This document shows, piece after piece, positions 33,101 through 44,649 of a DNA stretch of 64,000 nt. The DNA is taken from assembly GCF_029784165.1 (NCBI RefSeq), contig NC_073694.1, positions 78,069,036 through 78,133,035 of the forward strand. The letters run 5' to 3'. Position 1 is the first letter of the stretch; the number at the start of each line of letters is the position of its first letter. The stretch is from Wyeomyia smithii (Eukaryota; Arthropoda; Insecta; Diptera; Culicidae). The notes under the pieces are model-generated. The model did no database searches, was not told where the DNA came from, and saw nothing but the letters and a program-made list of their open reading frames with translations. The position numbers were made by a program, and so were the translations under genes.

Positions 33101-34280
33101 TTGGTTGAAGTTCGCGTTACTAATCAACCGCAACCAGTTGAACGATCTTTCCCGCGTAGTTTGTCATTTGCAAGAGTTTCGAGCCTTATGCGAAATATCA
33201 GAACATGATATTTGTGACATAGATGATAGTCCTATTGAAACGTTTTTCAAATTTATGGGACTTAAATATAAAGAACTGAAAGGTATTAATGATCAAGAGC
33301 GGTATGAGATAAAAATAAAAGTTCATTCTTTGTTTCAAAATTTTGATAAATGGATAGTGAATCCAAATTCTATCGTATTGCATAAAATCTTCTACGCTCT
33401 GGCAATTGCTTTGAAAGAATGTGGAACAATCATCTACATCAAAGGCAATTTATCATGTTTATACCACATTGCATTTCGTCAATATTTTCTTCCAACTAGT
33501 GTACTTATGTATAATAACCTGTCACAGAATATGATACAAACAATGGCTAAATTTTGGTATCAGATAATGGATGCGTTGAGTATGATGAATTATGAAGGAG
33601 ACCCAACAATCGGTAACCACGCTTTCAATATGGTGATCAAATGGGCACCGCAGTTTTTTAAGTTGAAGGATAAAGATGAAATTGCGAAGCCATTTCTGAC
33701 GTTTTTTTTAACGCAGAACGAGTCTATCATTACTTATGTTTTTAGCCGATATATGTGCACATACGTTCAATTATATACGTTCTCTCCAAAACCTAGAGCC
33801 GAAATCGGTCTGAAGATCCTACTTTACATGCTGGATATGTTGTGTACAAAGAACGAAAACAGAAAGATCGCTCTTTTCATTAAACTTGCTGGTAAAAGCA
33901 CCATGGAACATGCGTTTTCAGTTAACGAGTCATCTACAACTAGAATTGTTGCCATAGATATAGTGCACAAAATGCTACAGTGCGCGCAGAAATTATCTGC
34001 TTCAATCACAATGGAATTAATGAACTGTTTGTCCGCATTTACAAGGACATATTTGCCTATGTACACAACACAGTATTTTAGTTTCATGAACAAGCTAGCT
34101 GATAACTATCCAACAGTTATCAATTCAATGATCTCAACTGTTCGCTTACAACTGATGGAAGCCGAACGTGCGCGTGGTGACCAAGAAGATAAACATATGC
34201 AAAGGTTACTCTTTCAATTAGAAGGTGCGGTAGAGGCAAGTTTTAATAAACTTAACGCAAAAAATGGATCTAAGTTATAG
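30157..34280 (+). CDS. MMS22L: MMS22-like protein, copy B (3 exons)
   Basis: Predicted exons 30157-30178, 30233-32008 and 32776-34280 give 1,100 residues without stops or frameshifts. It is the tandem paralogue of copy A, with the same exon pattern, splice phases and poly(A) signal. Hand count over the first roughly 147 aligned residues gives 16 differences, about 89% identity; later parts look similar or closer. Copy B has a few extra residues before INQSPSS (near 31320), where copy A has a shorter linker. Expected role as for MMS22L: partner of TONSL in fork rescue and RAD51-dependent repair. The ATG at 30253 inside exon 2 gives a shorter frame, but the position is not a Met in copy A, so the first exon at 30157 is preferred. 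Confidence 0.85.
30179..30232 (+). other. MMS22L copy B intron 1 (54 bp)
   Basis: Donor gtaaat, acceptor attgcag. Aligned base by base with the 52-bp intron of copy A. Confidence 0.6.
32027..32408. mobile_element. MITE in intron 2 of MMS22L copy B (382 bp)
   Basis: Ends aggcccgaatacacacacgg and tgtgtatattcgggcct are inverted repeats with small gaps. Removing it leaves the same intron sequence as copy A (cactaactatt-like join). Flanks TAA (32024-32026) and CAA (32409-32411) suggest a 3-bp duplication with one later change. The GG-type end resembles the short MITEs at 11826 and 24945. Confidence 0.85.
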
Positions 34281-34326
34281 TGCAATTTTCAAAACACACT
34301 ACACACTTGATATTTAAAACGTTAAT

Positions 34327-34332
34327 AATAAA
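34327..34332 (+). terminator. Poly(A) signal of MMS22L copy B
   Basis: AATAAA about 47 bp after the stop codon, same context as in copy A. Confidence 0.7.
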
Positions 34333-35425
34333 AGATACACATGTTACACAAGAATGAAGCTTCCTGATTATTTCATGAAACGAAAGAAAGTAAACTCATT
34401 CACTTAATTCGAAGATTTTATAGTCGATAACCTAAAGCATCTACATTAGTGTCGCGACCGATAGCATAAGATGGTTGCTCCATCTCGAATTGATAAACTT
34501 GGCGGTGGGCTTATATCGGACAGAAATTCAATTATAACTCTTGTTTTACTGCTACTACTGCTGGTGGCTGATGTTACTTTTTTCGCATCAGAATGACGAA
34601 TGACGAGAACGCTTGACTTGAATTATCTTTTATTTTGAATTGGTTTACTAAGGTATAATTTTTTGACAGGGCAATTGCTCAGCCCTAATGGCTCATCATC
34701 TTTGTTCATAAAAGTGCTTAATAGATTAATTATTGAATTATCTTGGAATTACAAATTATACATCTTTGCCTTAAGGGCATGGAAAGTTTACGAAATAAAA
34801 TAAAATTGGATAACTTACCTAACTAATACTAACTTAAAACTAAATTGGCAAAGTTCGAATTGCCTCGTAAATCGACCTCTGGCTAGCTTCCCTGAACCTA
34901 TATAGTATCGCCTGTTTGCACATCGAAAGTGTATCTAGACCGGCTAGTTGGTCTAGTAGGATCTCAGAATTTCGCGTTCTTGGAGGACTGTTAAGGAATT
35001 TGTTTGGATAAGCTGTAATTTTTTATGGTGACATTTGGCACAACTTTCCCAGATTGGCAAACCGTATTCTATTACTGGCAGGATTATCATTTTATGGACA
35101 GCAAGCTTGTTCTTAAGTGATAATTTGAATTTTCTGTTTATCAGCGGATATAAAGATTTAATTAGAAATTGTTTGATATTTTGTCCACATGTGATCTGAA
35201 TATAAGCTTGCTGTCCAGAACCAGACCGAGGTACACCATCTCTCTGGCCTAGTCTAAGGGTGTATTGTTAATTTGAACCCTGACGTTATCAGACGAGTCG
35301 GGGTGAGTTCGAGTGGAGAAACAGAATTGTCTGAATTTTAGTCACATTGATGCAAATCTTTCAGTTCTTGAAGTACTTGGATAGAACATCCAGAACCGCC
35401 TGCAAATTTCTTGTCAGCGAACGAA

Positions 35426-36136
35426 TCACTCGCTCTTTGTACATGGTAACAGTGTCATCTGCGAACATAGACAGGACACCACCACTCGGAAGGGGAGGGA
35501 CGTCTGACGAGAAAATATTAAAAAGGAACCCTGTGGAACTCCAGCGTCAATATTGAATGTACCAGACTGGGAATTGTTCAGGCAGACTCTAAATGATCTA
35601 CCCGATAGATAGTTTTTGATGATCTTCACGAGGAAGATCGGAAAGTTGCAACGATGCAGCTTTTAAACAAGACCAGCGTGCCAGACGTTGTCGAACGCTT
35701 TTACAACGTCTAACAACGCCATGGCAGTTGTTTTGGAAACGGATTTGGGCCGCCTTATAATGGTCGCTACCCGAGTGAATTGGTGCACTGTGGAGGACCC
35801 TTCCCTGAAGCCATATTGTTCTCTAAGAAAAATATTGTTTTGGTCAGCAAACTCTAGTAAACGTCTCAGAATTAGTTTTTCAAATAATTTCGAAATGGAC
35901 GATAGAAGGCTAATGGGCCTGTAGCTTTTAGCGTCGGTGGGATTTTTCCCAGGTTTGTGGATGGGGATAACTTTAGCAAGCTTCCAACGGGATGGGAAGT
36001 AGCTCAGTTCCAAACACTTGTTAAAGATCTTTGCGAGGTGATGGAAGCAATCAATGCTCAAATTTTTCAGCTCGAGATTGACCACACCATCGACACCCGT
36101 GGCCTTCATATATTTACAAAATTTAATGGTTGCCAT
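35426..36136 (-). pseudogene. Jockey-type reverse transcriptase, broken
   Basis: The frame 36136-35663 holds NLELKNLSIDCFHHLAKIFN, VIPIHKPGKNPTDAKSYRPI, the RT palm word ALLDVVKAFDNVWH (motif A with Lys-Ala-Phe-Asp) and a QYGFREGSSTVHQ region. A second frame, 35629-35426, continues with NYLSGRSFRV and AGVPQGS (motif B). The two are out of frame with each other. The YxDD motif follows only in decayed form. No active enzyme. Confidence 0.8.
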
Positions 36137-36143
36137 TACCTCA

Positions 36144-36962
36144 TCAGCAGAAATTGTTTCTGGGATCCACCAACCGGGTCTTGATAATTTTATTGAGACG
36201 ATTACGAGTTTTTAAAAGGAGCAGACCAGTGCGTTGGTAATGACGCCTAGTTGTGTTACGAAGTCTTATATAGGATTTAGTTAGGCTGTCTAGATTCAGA
36301 GTGTTACTCACCAGGTCGGAAGCAGGAACATGTTGGTCTCGGGCTGTGGATAGTGCCTCGTCAATGGATTGCAAGCAATGATCGATGTCGTCTGTTGTCT
36401 CTGGCTCGATGTTGTAGCGGATGTTGGTGTCGACACACTGTTTGAACCGGGCCCACTCGGCACGATGACAGTTGCGACGACGAGATCTAAATCGGTTGGC
36501 AGAGAACTCCACTTCGGCCACCTTTGAATAGTGGTCGGAGCTCAGTTCTTGGTAGGCGATTAGATTCGAGATGTTTGCCATGTTGGTGATGAAGAAGTCG
36601 ATGGTCGAGTGTACACCAGAACGGTTCAACCGGTTGGGAGAGTCTGGGCTCATAATAATATACGATGCTGCTTGCAGGTCATTGTAAACGATTTTACCGA
36701 TTAGATTACTCCGCCTATTGCCCCAGGTTTGATGTTTGACATTTAGGTCTCCAGCTAAAATGAAGTTTCGCCGCTGTCGAGTCAGTTTGGCGAGATCGCT
36801 TTGCATATAACTGGAAGAATCATTCTTAGAGCTGACTTGCGATGGACAGTAGGCTGCCATGACAATGATAGGGCTGACAGGAGTAGGAACCTCGACACCA
36901 ACTGCTTCGATAATTTCTAGGTTGAAGCTGAGCAGCAGCTTGAAGCAGATGTTCCTCCTCAA
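36144..36962 (-). pseudogene. Jockey-type APE endonuclease fragment
   Basis: Contains FILAGDLNVKHQTWGN, a typical APE-endonuclease Asp/Asn block, and ELSSDHYSKV with the SDH catalytic word. Upstream N-terminal motifs (WN, E) are lost or out of frame beyond 36962. Confidence 0.75.
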
Positions 36963-37143
36963 TGCGATAGATACGCCACCACCCGTCGTGAGGGCTCAAT
37001 CGAGCCAAACAACTCGCAAATCGGGGAGATAAATGTTGACGTCGGATTCAAGATGCGTCTCGGTGATGATGGCGATGTCGATATTCCGCTCGTTGATGAA
37101 ATTGGCGAGTTCGATGATTTTGCTCTTGAGCGGGCAAGCGTTC

Positions 37144-37530
37144 CTATGTGATAGCGGGAAAGTTTTGTTCGTTGCTCATGGGGACCTTTCTGCGACCGGG
37201 TTGGTTGTTGGTCGAGGCTCTTTTGCGGATCTCTATAAATTCCGCCCGCTTTGGGCAGGTTCGACAGGTAGCCTTATGTCCAGCTCCACAATTCGCACAG
37301 ACTGGGTCGGCGGTTTCCATTAGTTGGCAGGCGTCAGGTGCGTGCGTTTGGCCGCATTTGATGAAGCGGTAGGCCATATGGCAATTTTTAGTTCCGTGTC
37401 CAAACATTGGGCAGTTAGAGCATTGAGTGACGTCACGATGCACTGGTTTGTAGCGCTCCCAGGCTACGATGATATGAAAAAGTGCTCGGATGGACTGGAC
37501 TGCGGTTCCCAACGCGAACACAGAAACTTC
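37144..37530 (-). pseudogene. Jockey-type gag fragment with zinc knuckles
   Basis: Words CSNCPMFGHGTKNC, KCGQTHAPDAC and CANCGAGHKATC are three successive zinc-knuckle-type units of a LINE ORF1 protein; the second has lost its first Cys. The frame is still open up to 37611, but beyond 37530 it reads I-type LINE 5' sequence backwards. Confidence 0.75.
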
Positions 37531-37975
37531 ATTCTGTGCCGAACACGCATCAGTATAGGACGTGTTTGGTGATCGCTCCGATAGAATATAAAACAAAAGA
37601 CGCGCGAGCAAGTGTTGGCATTGTTTGCCTGGTCGAGTGAAGGTTCAAGGTCGCCCGCCTTTGTGCAACTGTTTCGCATCGTGGCTGTTTGCTGGTGCGT
37701 AAGCCGATTTGGCTGCTAAGTGATTTGTGCTACAGCAGTGGACGAGAATCTCAACACAAAGGAGGAAAAAGAAGAAGCCAACAGTTGACAGCGAGTTGTG
37801 TCGCTGTGCTGAGTGATCACACACCCGGCTCGCTGCTGGTGGCTGTTTGGAGCTGCTGTATTGGTGCTGCTGGCTGTAACGGCTGCAGCTTCGACCGTTC
37901 GGACAACCAACCCTGCTGAAAGGAGAAGTAAAGAGGTACGTGTTCTGTCGGCGCTAGTGCGCTAGATTTAGCGCG

Positions 37976-39349
37976 ATGGATGTAGATCCCTCGCCTCCCG
38001 TGCCACCATCCCCGAACCCCTCCGACCCTGTCCCTCCTGCCGACCCTTCCTCTGTTAATTCTCCAGTCCCCCCTCGCCCCAGGCTTTACCCGGACGGATC
38101 TCAGGGCAGCTTTACTGTTTTCTTTCGGCCAAAAGCAGGACCGAAATCGAAACCGTTAAACATCCTGCAGATTTCGAAAGACCTGACGGAGGGGTACAAG
38201 GCCATGACCGAAATCTCCAAGGTCAGACCCAACAAGCTCCGTGTCGTGGTCAGCGACCTGGAACAGGCCAACGCTATTGCTCGCTCCGAGCTTTTCACAC
38301 GCGAGTATCGCGTTTATATACCCACACGAGACGTGGAGATCGACGGTGTCATAACCGATTCGAGTCTGTCGGTCGAGTGTTTGGCAAGCGGTTTTGGCTG
38401 CTTCAAAAATGCTTTGTGTCACGACGTAAAAGTAAAGATCATAGATTGCAAGCAATTGCGGTCTGTGTCTCTTGTCAACGGCACAAAAGTGTACACTCCG
38501 TCAGACTCGTTTCGTGTTACGTTTGCCGGATCTGCTCTCCCTAGCCACGTCTCGATCGATCGGGTTCGTCTGCCTGTGCGATTGTATGTACCCCGTGTTA
38601 TGAATTGCACCAATTGCAAGCAGCTAGGCCACACAGCCGTCTACTGCTGCAATAAGGTACGATGTAGCAAGTGTGGAGAAACTCATGCGGACGATTCTTG
38701 CAGTGTAAATGCTGAAAAATGTATTCACTGCGGGGAAAATCAGCATGAGCTCTCCACATGCCCGGTGTACATGCAGCGCAGAGATAAAATCAAGCGGTCA
38801 CTTGAGGAGCGTTCAAAGCGATCTTACGCTGAGATGCTGAAGAAGACCGTGACCACTTCTACCATAACATCGAACCCCTTTGATCTGTTGTCCTCTGATG
38901 AAACCGATTCTGACGATTCACCAGCGGGAACAACTTATGCCAATCCTGGGGCGTCTAGAAAGAGGAAAAATATTTCCTCTCCTAAACGTCCCCGAAAAGG
39001 TCCTAAGATTTCCCAAAGTGAAATTAAAGTTACAAACAAACCAAACAGTGCTGCGGAAAAACCGAAGCAAACTCCTCCTGGGCTTGCAAATTTAAAGTCC
39101 CAGAAGGAGTTCCCAGCACTGCCAGGAACATCTAAAACCCCAGTTGTTCCTTTTGCACTCCCAGTTCATGAAACAAACTCTGGATTAGTGAAATTTTCTG
39201 ACATTGTGGACTGGATTTTTGAAACTTTCAATGTACCCGATCCAATCAAAATTTTTCTTACAGCATTCCTCCCAACAGTTAGATCATTTTTGAAGCAGTT
39301 GACTGCCCAATGGCCCCTCCTTGCAGCGATTGTATCCTTCGATGCCTAA
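37976..39349 (+). CDS. I-type LINE ORF1 (gag-like nucleic-acid binding protein)
   Basis: 457 residues, intact. N-terminus is Pro-rich (PSPPVPPSPNPSDPVPPADP). The middle part has the LINE ORF1 core (KLRVVVSDLEQANAIARSEL, EYRVYIPTRDVEIDGV). Three zinc-knuckle units follow: CTNCKQLGHTAVYC, CSKCGETHADDSC and CIHCGENQHELSTC (about residues 210-265). A basic, Ser-rich linker and a C-terminal helical part end the protein. It is expected to coat the element RNA in the RNP. Its stop overlaps the ORF2 start in the 8-base word atgcctaa (39342-39349). Confidence 0.9.
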   Translation: MDVDPSPPVPPSPNPSDPVPPADPSSVNSPVPPRPRLYPDGSQGSFTVFFRPKAGPKSKPLNILQISKDLTEGYKAMTEISKVRPNKLRVVVSDLEQANAIARSELFTREYRVYIPTRDVEIDGVITDSSLSVECLASGFGCFKNALCHDVKVKIIDCKQLRSVSLVNGTKVYTPSDSFRVTFAGSALPSHVSIDRVRLPVRLYVPRVMNCTNCKQLGHTAVYCCNKVRCSKCGETHADDSCSVNAEKCIHCGENQHELSTCPVYMQRRDKIKRSLEERSKRSYAEMLKKTVTTSTITSNPFDLLSSDETDSDDSPAGTTYANPGASRKRKNISSPKRPRKGPKISQSEIKVTNKPNSAAEKPKQTPPGLANLKSQKEFPALPGTSKTPVVPFALPVHETNSGLVKFSDIVDWIFETFNVPDPIKIFLTAFLPTVRSFLKQLTAQWPLLAAIVSFDA

Positions 39350-42300
39350 TTCATCCGCGTATACGAAGGATTTTATCTCTGTCTTACAGTGGAATTGTAG
39401 AAGTATTTTACCAAAAATGGATTCATTTAAAGTTTTAATAAATAGAAACAAATGCGATGCATTTTCCCTTTGTGAAACTTGGCTTACTTCAAATATTGAT
39501 CTCAACTTCCATGATTTTAATATTATTCGTCTTGATCGAGACACCCCATATGGAGGAGTACTTTTAGGGATTAAAAAGTGCTATTCTTTCTATCGTATTA
39601 ACCTCCCCTCGATTCCAGGCATCGAAGTTGTCGCATGTCAAATGACAATACAAGGTAAAGAGCTTTGTATTGCCTCAATATATATTCCTCCCAGGGCACA
39701 GGTTGGGCAACGGTTGCTCTTCGATTTAATAGAACTTCTTCCCTCGCCACGTTTGATTTTGGGAGACTTCAACTCTCATGGTGTGGCTTGGGGTTCTCCC
39801 TACAATGATAACCGCTCCTCTTTAATCTATAACCTTTGCGATGACTTCGACATGACTATTTTGAACAACGGTGAAATGACACGTATCCCGAAACCTCCAG
39901 CGCGCCCAAGCGCTTTGGATCTATCCTTATGTTCGACGTCGCTACGGTTGGATTGCACATGGAAGGTAATCCTCGATCCTCACGGTAGCGACCATCTGCC
40001 TATTCTTATTTCAATTTCTAACGGTTCAACTCGCATGCGACCAATTGACATTCCGTATGACCTCACACGGAATGTCGATTGGAAGTTATACGAGGAAATG
40101 ATTTCAAAAACGGTCGATTCGATTCAACATCATCCACCGCTTGAAGAATACAACCTCCTTGCGGGCTTGATTCTCGACGCCGCGTTGCAAGCCCAAACGA
40201 AGAAATATCCCGGCGTAACGATCAAAGAGCGGCCTCCAACTCCGTGGTGGGACAAAGAGTGCTCCGATGTCTACACGCAAAGATCCGACGCGTTTCTGGC
40301 CTTCCAAAAGGGAGGTATACCCGACGACTATATACGGTATTCGGAGCTTAATACCAAGCTTAAAAGCCTGGCTAAAGCAAAGAAACGCGGATATTGGCGT
40401 CGGTTCGTGAACGAGACGTCGAGGGAGACATCGATGAGCACTCTTTGGAACACAGCCCGAAGAATGCGGAATCGCGTAACGGTCAACGAAAGCGAGGAGT
40501 CTTCAAGTCGGTGGATATTTGATTTTGCCAGGAAAGTATGTCCGGACTCTGTTCCTGAGCAAAACATTGTTCGTGATGCGTCTCCGGGCCACGACGCGAT
40601 AGAATCACCTTTTACGATGGCAGAATTTTCAGTTGCCCTCCTGTCCTGTAACAATAACGCGCCTGGGTTAGATAGAATCAAATTCAACTTGTTGAAGAAT
40701 CTACCCGGCAATGCCAAGAGGCGCTTGTTGAACTTGTTCAATAAGTTCCTGGAGCAAAACATTGTACCGCAGGATTGGAGGCAAGTGAAGGTGATCGCCA
40801 TCCAAAACCAGGGAAACCAGCTTCTGATCACAACTCTTATAGGCCGATTGCAATGCTATCATGTATCAGGAAATTGATGGAAAAAATGATACTCCGTCGT
40901 TTAGACCAGTGGGTCGAATCAAATGGTCTACTATCAGATACTCAATTTGGCTTCCGCCGTGCCAAAGGGACGAATGATTGTCTTGCGTTGCTTTCAACAG
41001 ATATTCAGCTGGCGTATGCTCGCAAAGAACAAATGGCGTCTGCGTTCTTGGACATTAAGGGGGCTTTTGATTCCGTTTCTATTGACATTCTTTCGGGTAA
41101 ACTTCACCGACAAGGATTTTCTCCAATTTTGAACAATTTTTTGCACAATTTGCTGTCCGAAAAGCACATGCATTTTACGCACGGCGATTTGGCAACTTTT
41201 CGCATTAGCTACATGGGTCTTCCCCAGGGCTCATGTTTAAGCCCCCTTCTTTACAACTTTTATGTAAATGACATCGAAGAATGTCTGGCAAATTCATGCA
41301 CGATAAGACAACTTGCAGACGACAGTGTAATCTCTGTTACAGGAGCCAAAGCTGCCGATTTGCAAGGACCATTGCAAGATACCTTGGACAATTTGTCTGC
41401 TTGGGCTTTACAGCTAGGTATCGAATTCTCTCCGGTGAAGACTGAGATAGTAGTTTTTTCTAGGAAGCATGAACCTGCTCAGCTTCAAACACAATTAATG
41501 GGTAAAACGATTTCTCAGGTTTTGGTACACAAATATCTTGGTGTCTGGTTCGACTCTAAAGGCACCTGGGGTTGTCACGTTAGGTATCTGATGAAAAAAT
41601 GTCAACAAAGAGTGAATTTTCTTCGTACAATAACCGGAAAATGGTGGGGAGCCCACCCAGGAGACCTTATAAGGCTTTACCAAACAACGATATTGTCTGT
41701 CATTGAGTACGGGTGTTTCTGCTTCCGCTCCGCAGCAAACACACATTTGATCAAACTGGAGCGAATACAATATCGTTGTTTGCGTATCGCCTTGGGTTGC
41801 ATGCAGTCGACCCATACGATGAGTTTGGAGGTCTTAGCTGGAGTACTACCATTGAAAAACCGCTTCTGGAGCCTGTCTTCTCGCATTCTTATCAAATGTG
41901 AGGTCTTGAACCGTCCTGTGATTGAAAATTTTGAAAGGTTAATCGAACCAATTTCTCAAACCCGTTTTATGACATTGTATTTCAATCACATGTCCCAAAA
42001 TATTAACCCTTCTTCGAATATTCCAAATCGTGTCGACTTATCAAATACTTCTGATTCTACTGTGTTTTTCGATATATCCATGATAGAAGAAACTCGTGGA
42101 ATCCCGGATCATTTACGCGTGCAGCAGATCCCCAATTTTTTTTCCAATAAATATCGAAACATCAACTGCGACAATATGTTCTACACTGACGGATCACTTC
42201 TTGATGGGTCCACTGGCTTCGGTATTTTCAATAACAATTTAACCGTCTCCCATAAGCTTGATAATCCTGCTTCTGTTTACGTCGCAGAATTGGCTGCAAT

Positions 42301-43027
42301 TCAGTAAACCCTAGGGATTATCGAAAAAATGCCCACGGACCATTATTTCATCTTTACGGACAGTCTCAGTTCCATTGAGGCTCTCCGATCGATGAAAGAT
42401 GTTAAGCACTCTCCGTATTTCCTGGGGAAAATACGGGAACATCTGAGTGCTTTATCCGAAAAATCTACTCAGATTACCTTAGCGTGGGTCCCTTCTCACT
42501 GCTCGATACCGGGTAATGAGAAAGCGGACTCTTTGGCTAAGGTGGGCGCAACAAACGGTGGAATTTATGAAAGACCAATTGCCTTTAATGAATTTTTCTC
42601 ATTTGTACGTCAGAATACGATCATCAGTTGGCAAAATGCTTGGACCAGAGGGGAACTGGGAAGGTGGTTACATTCCATAATCCCCAAGGTGTCGACGAAC
42701 CCGTGGTTCAAGGGGTTGGATGTAGGTCAGGATTTCATTTGCGTGATGTCCCGGCTTATGTCCAATCACTATAGATTCGACGCGCATCTCCGTCGTGTTG
42801 GGCTCGGGGAAAGTGGTATCTGTGCCTGTGGTGAAGGTTATCACGACATAGAGCACGTTGTTTGGTCATGCCCTGTACACCGTGACGCCAGGTCTAGATT
42901 AATAGCTTCCCTGCAGGCCGAAAGTAGGCAGCCGGCTGTTCCTGTTCGTGATGTCTTGGCGAGCCGTGACCTATCCTACATGTCCCTTATATACGTTTTC
43001 CTGAAATCCATCCACGCCCCAGTTTAA
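39342..43027 (+). pseudogene. I-type LINE ORF2 (EN-RT-RNase H), two lesions
   Basis: Starts with ATG at 39342, inside the last codons of ORF1. Endonuclease words: QWNCRS, LCETWL, ILGDFNSHG and SDHLPI (to about 40010). RT words: APGLDRIKFNLLK (40650), FLDIKGAFDSV (41050), MGLPQGSCLSPLLYNF (41214) and QLADDSV (41310; the LADD form of the catalytic motif). RNase H words: FYTDGSLLDGSTGFGIF (42179), AELAAIQ (42287), FTDSLSSIEAL (42353) and VPSHCSIPGNEKADSLAK (42487). A Cys/His tail lies at 42825-42880. Lesions: a one-base loss in an A-run near 40804-40810 shifts the frame, and TAA at 42305-42307 interrupts RNase H in frame. Otherwise complete. Confidence 0.88.
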
Positions 43028-43428
43028 TCCTATTCCCTTCCGCCTACATCCAACCAAACGACAAGAACACGTTAAGACCCCGGATCCGGAAACAGCAACT
43101 AGACCCACACGATACTCTCAGGTCCCGAGGGAGAAAACCCAATATGCCAGTCCGTAATATCTTGGCGCAGCAGCGGAACATGTGCTTACCTATGACAATG
43201 AAAACCATAATACAGTAAACCAGTGCTTTTAATGCAAAATATTATAGCTTTAAGTTACATTTAGTTTCAGCTCGTAGTCGGCAGCGAGGATAAAAAATTT
43301 GCTTTTAGTTATTAAGATACTTTAGAAAGTAAGCTACCAGATATAATTGGCGCCGTTAAACATTAAATTGTATTTGTGCCGTGTCAAATAAATTATAGAT
43401 GAACAAAAAAAAAAAAACACAGAAACTT

Positions 43429-44649
43429 GCGAACGAACGTACAAAGCGAACGGAGCGAAAATAAACGACTGTACTGCTCAACACGCTAGCAGAGAATTAC
43501 TGGCCCAATGCACTGAACAAAGTTCTTTTATATGCTTGCGCTAGCGCGCGAACGTTTCTGATTGGCTCCCGCATTCATTCTCTGTTTTGACGTCACGGAA
43601 ATAGGGGTGTACAGTAATAATGTAAAGTGATATATATTTGAATAACAAAACATAATGTCAGTGCCTATAACTATTATATTTATTATTTACATTTTGTTCT
43701 CTGACATTTTATGAATATTTTTCTCTTATCTGCTGCAATTAGCATAACTAATTTGTTAAATAGATTGTTTCCTGATCAGAATCTCAGAAAGGTAACTAAT
43801 CTTTTTTTTTTTTTGTATAATACCCAATAGTTGAAGATATACTCCAGCTCAGTCTTCCGCAAAACATGCCCACATGTGCACGCTGGTAAAAAACCTACGT
43901 TTTTTGTTGAACGAGCGCGTGATTACCATCGTAGTTCACCGTTTCCTACTAGCATGCCCGAATATGAGATACACATAAACATGTTGAGATGACATGCGGT
44001 CTGAACACGATGTTCGAAAATTTGTGCACATAGGTTTTAAAATTTGTAAAACAGAACGGTGCCTGTCGGTGCTAAATTGGCAGGTGCTTTTTTTTCGTTG
44101 CATCGTACGTCTCGCCTGGTATCAAGCCATCGGACTGTAAGGAAATCACAGTGTACTATGTCTTCACTGTTTTGGCACACGTGATACGTTAGCATGTGGC
44201 TGAAGATTCTGTTCCAGTTGCATCGACAAAAGCCGCCAAAAATATCCTTTGCATTGAAGACAAAGAACGATGGAAGGTGATTTTGAGATGATCGGCGTGC
44301 GACCAGACCGAACCAAGCGCCATTTTTTCAACCCATTCCCGGCGGGTGATGCCACATGGCATTACCTGACATTCAAACTTTGATTTGAGTTTAACAATTA
44401 AACTTGAAAATTTGCACGAAGAAACTATTCAGTATGGTTAGAGAACAGATTGTTCTGTAAATTGCAATCCAATTTGTGTCAATTGTGCATATAGCAAATT
44501 GAGGTATTAACCCTGGCGGAAATCAAAATTTAAATCATTGGAACAGTTCATAATGATATAATAACATAAATTCTCAGTAGCAGCTTTCAGAAAACATAGG
44601 TACGGAGTGGTTAAACCTTGAACGCTTTACTTGAAATAATGTTTTTGGT
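43429..44649. other. Gene-free stretch beside LINE and LTR element
   Basis: No gene supported over 1.2 kb. It is AT-rich with a T-run at 43801-43815. The left copy of the 4-bp LTR-element target duplication (TGGT, 44646-44649) ends it. Confidence 0.5.

Larger units (their letters stand above)
34640..37529 (-). mobile_element. Jockey-type LINE, degraded, minus strand
   Basis: Broken coding pieces read in order on the minus strand: gag zinc knuckles (37530-37144), APE endonuclease (36962-36144) and reverse transcriptase (36136-35426). A non-coding tail runs towards about 34640. The gag reading is cut near 37530, where an I-type LINE has inserted. The DNA beyond that insertion (from 43429) is not recognisably gag, so the copy was probably 5'-truncated near there. 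Juan-like (Jockey clade) by general likeness; not certain. Confidence 0.75.
37530..43416 (+). mobile_element. Nearly complete I-type LINE, 5.9 kb
   Basis: Exact 12-bp target duplication ACACAGAAACTT at 37518-37529 and 43417-43428. The 5' end begins CATTCTG, an initiator-like start typical of full-length non-LTR elements; a roughly 450-bp 5' leader follows. Then come two overlapping ORFs, a 3' non-coding region with ccgtgtcaaataaattatag, and an A-run. The RNase H domain after RT points to the I group (MosquI-like); a Loa-type assignment is not excluded. It inserted into the Jockey-type element. It has one frameshift and one nonsense codon in ORF2. Confidence 0.85.

Noticed and set aside
43801..43815. 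Poly-T run as the tail of a minus-strand LINE
   Set aside because: No LINE coding sequence adjoins it on the right side and no target duplication was found.
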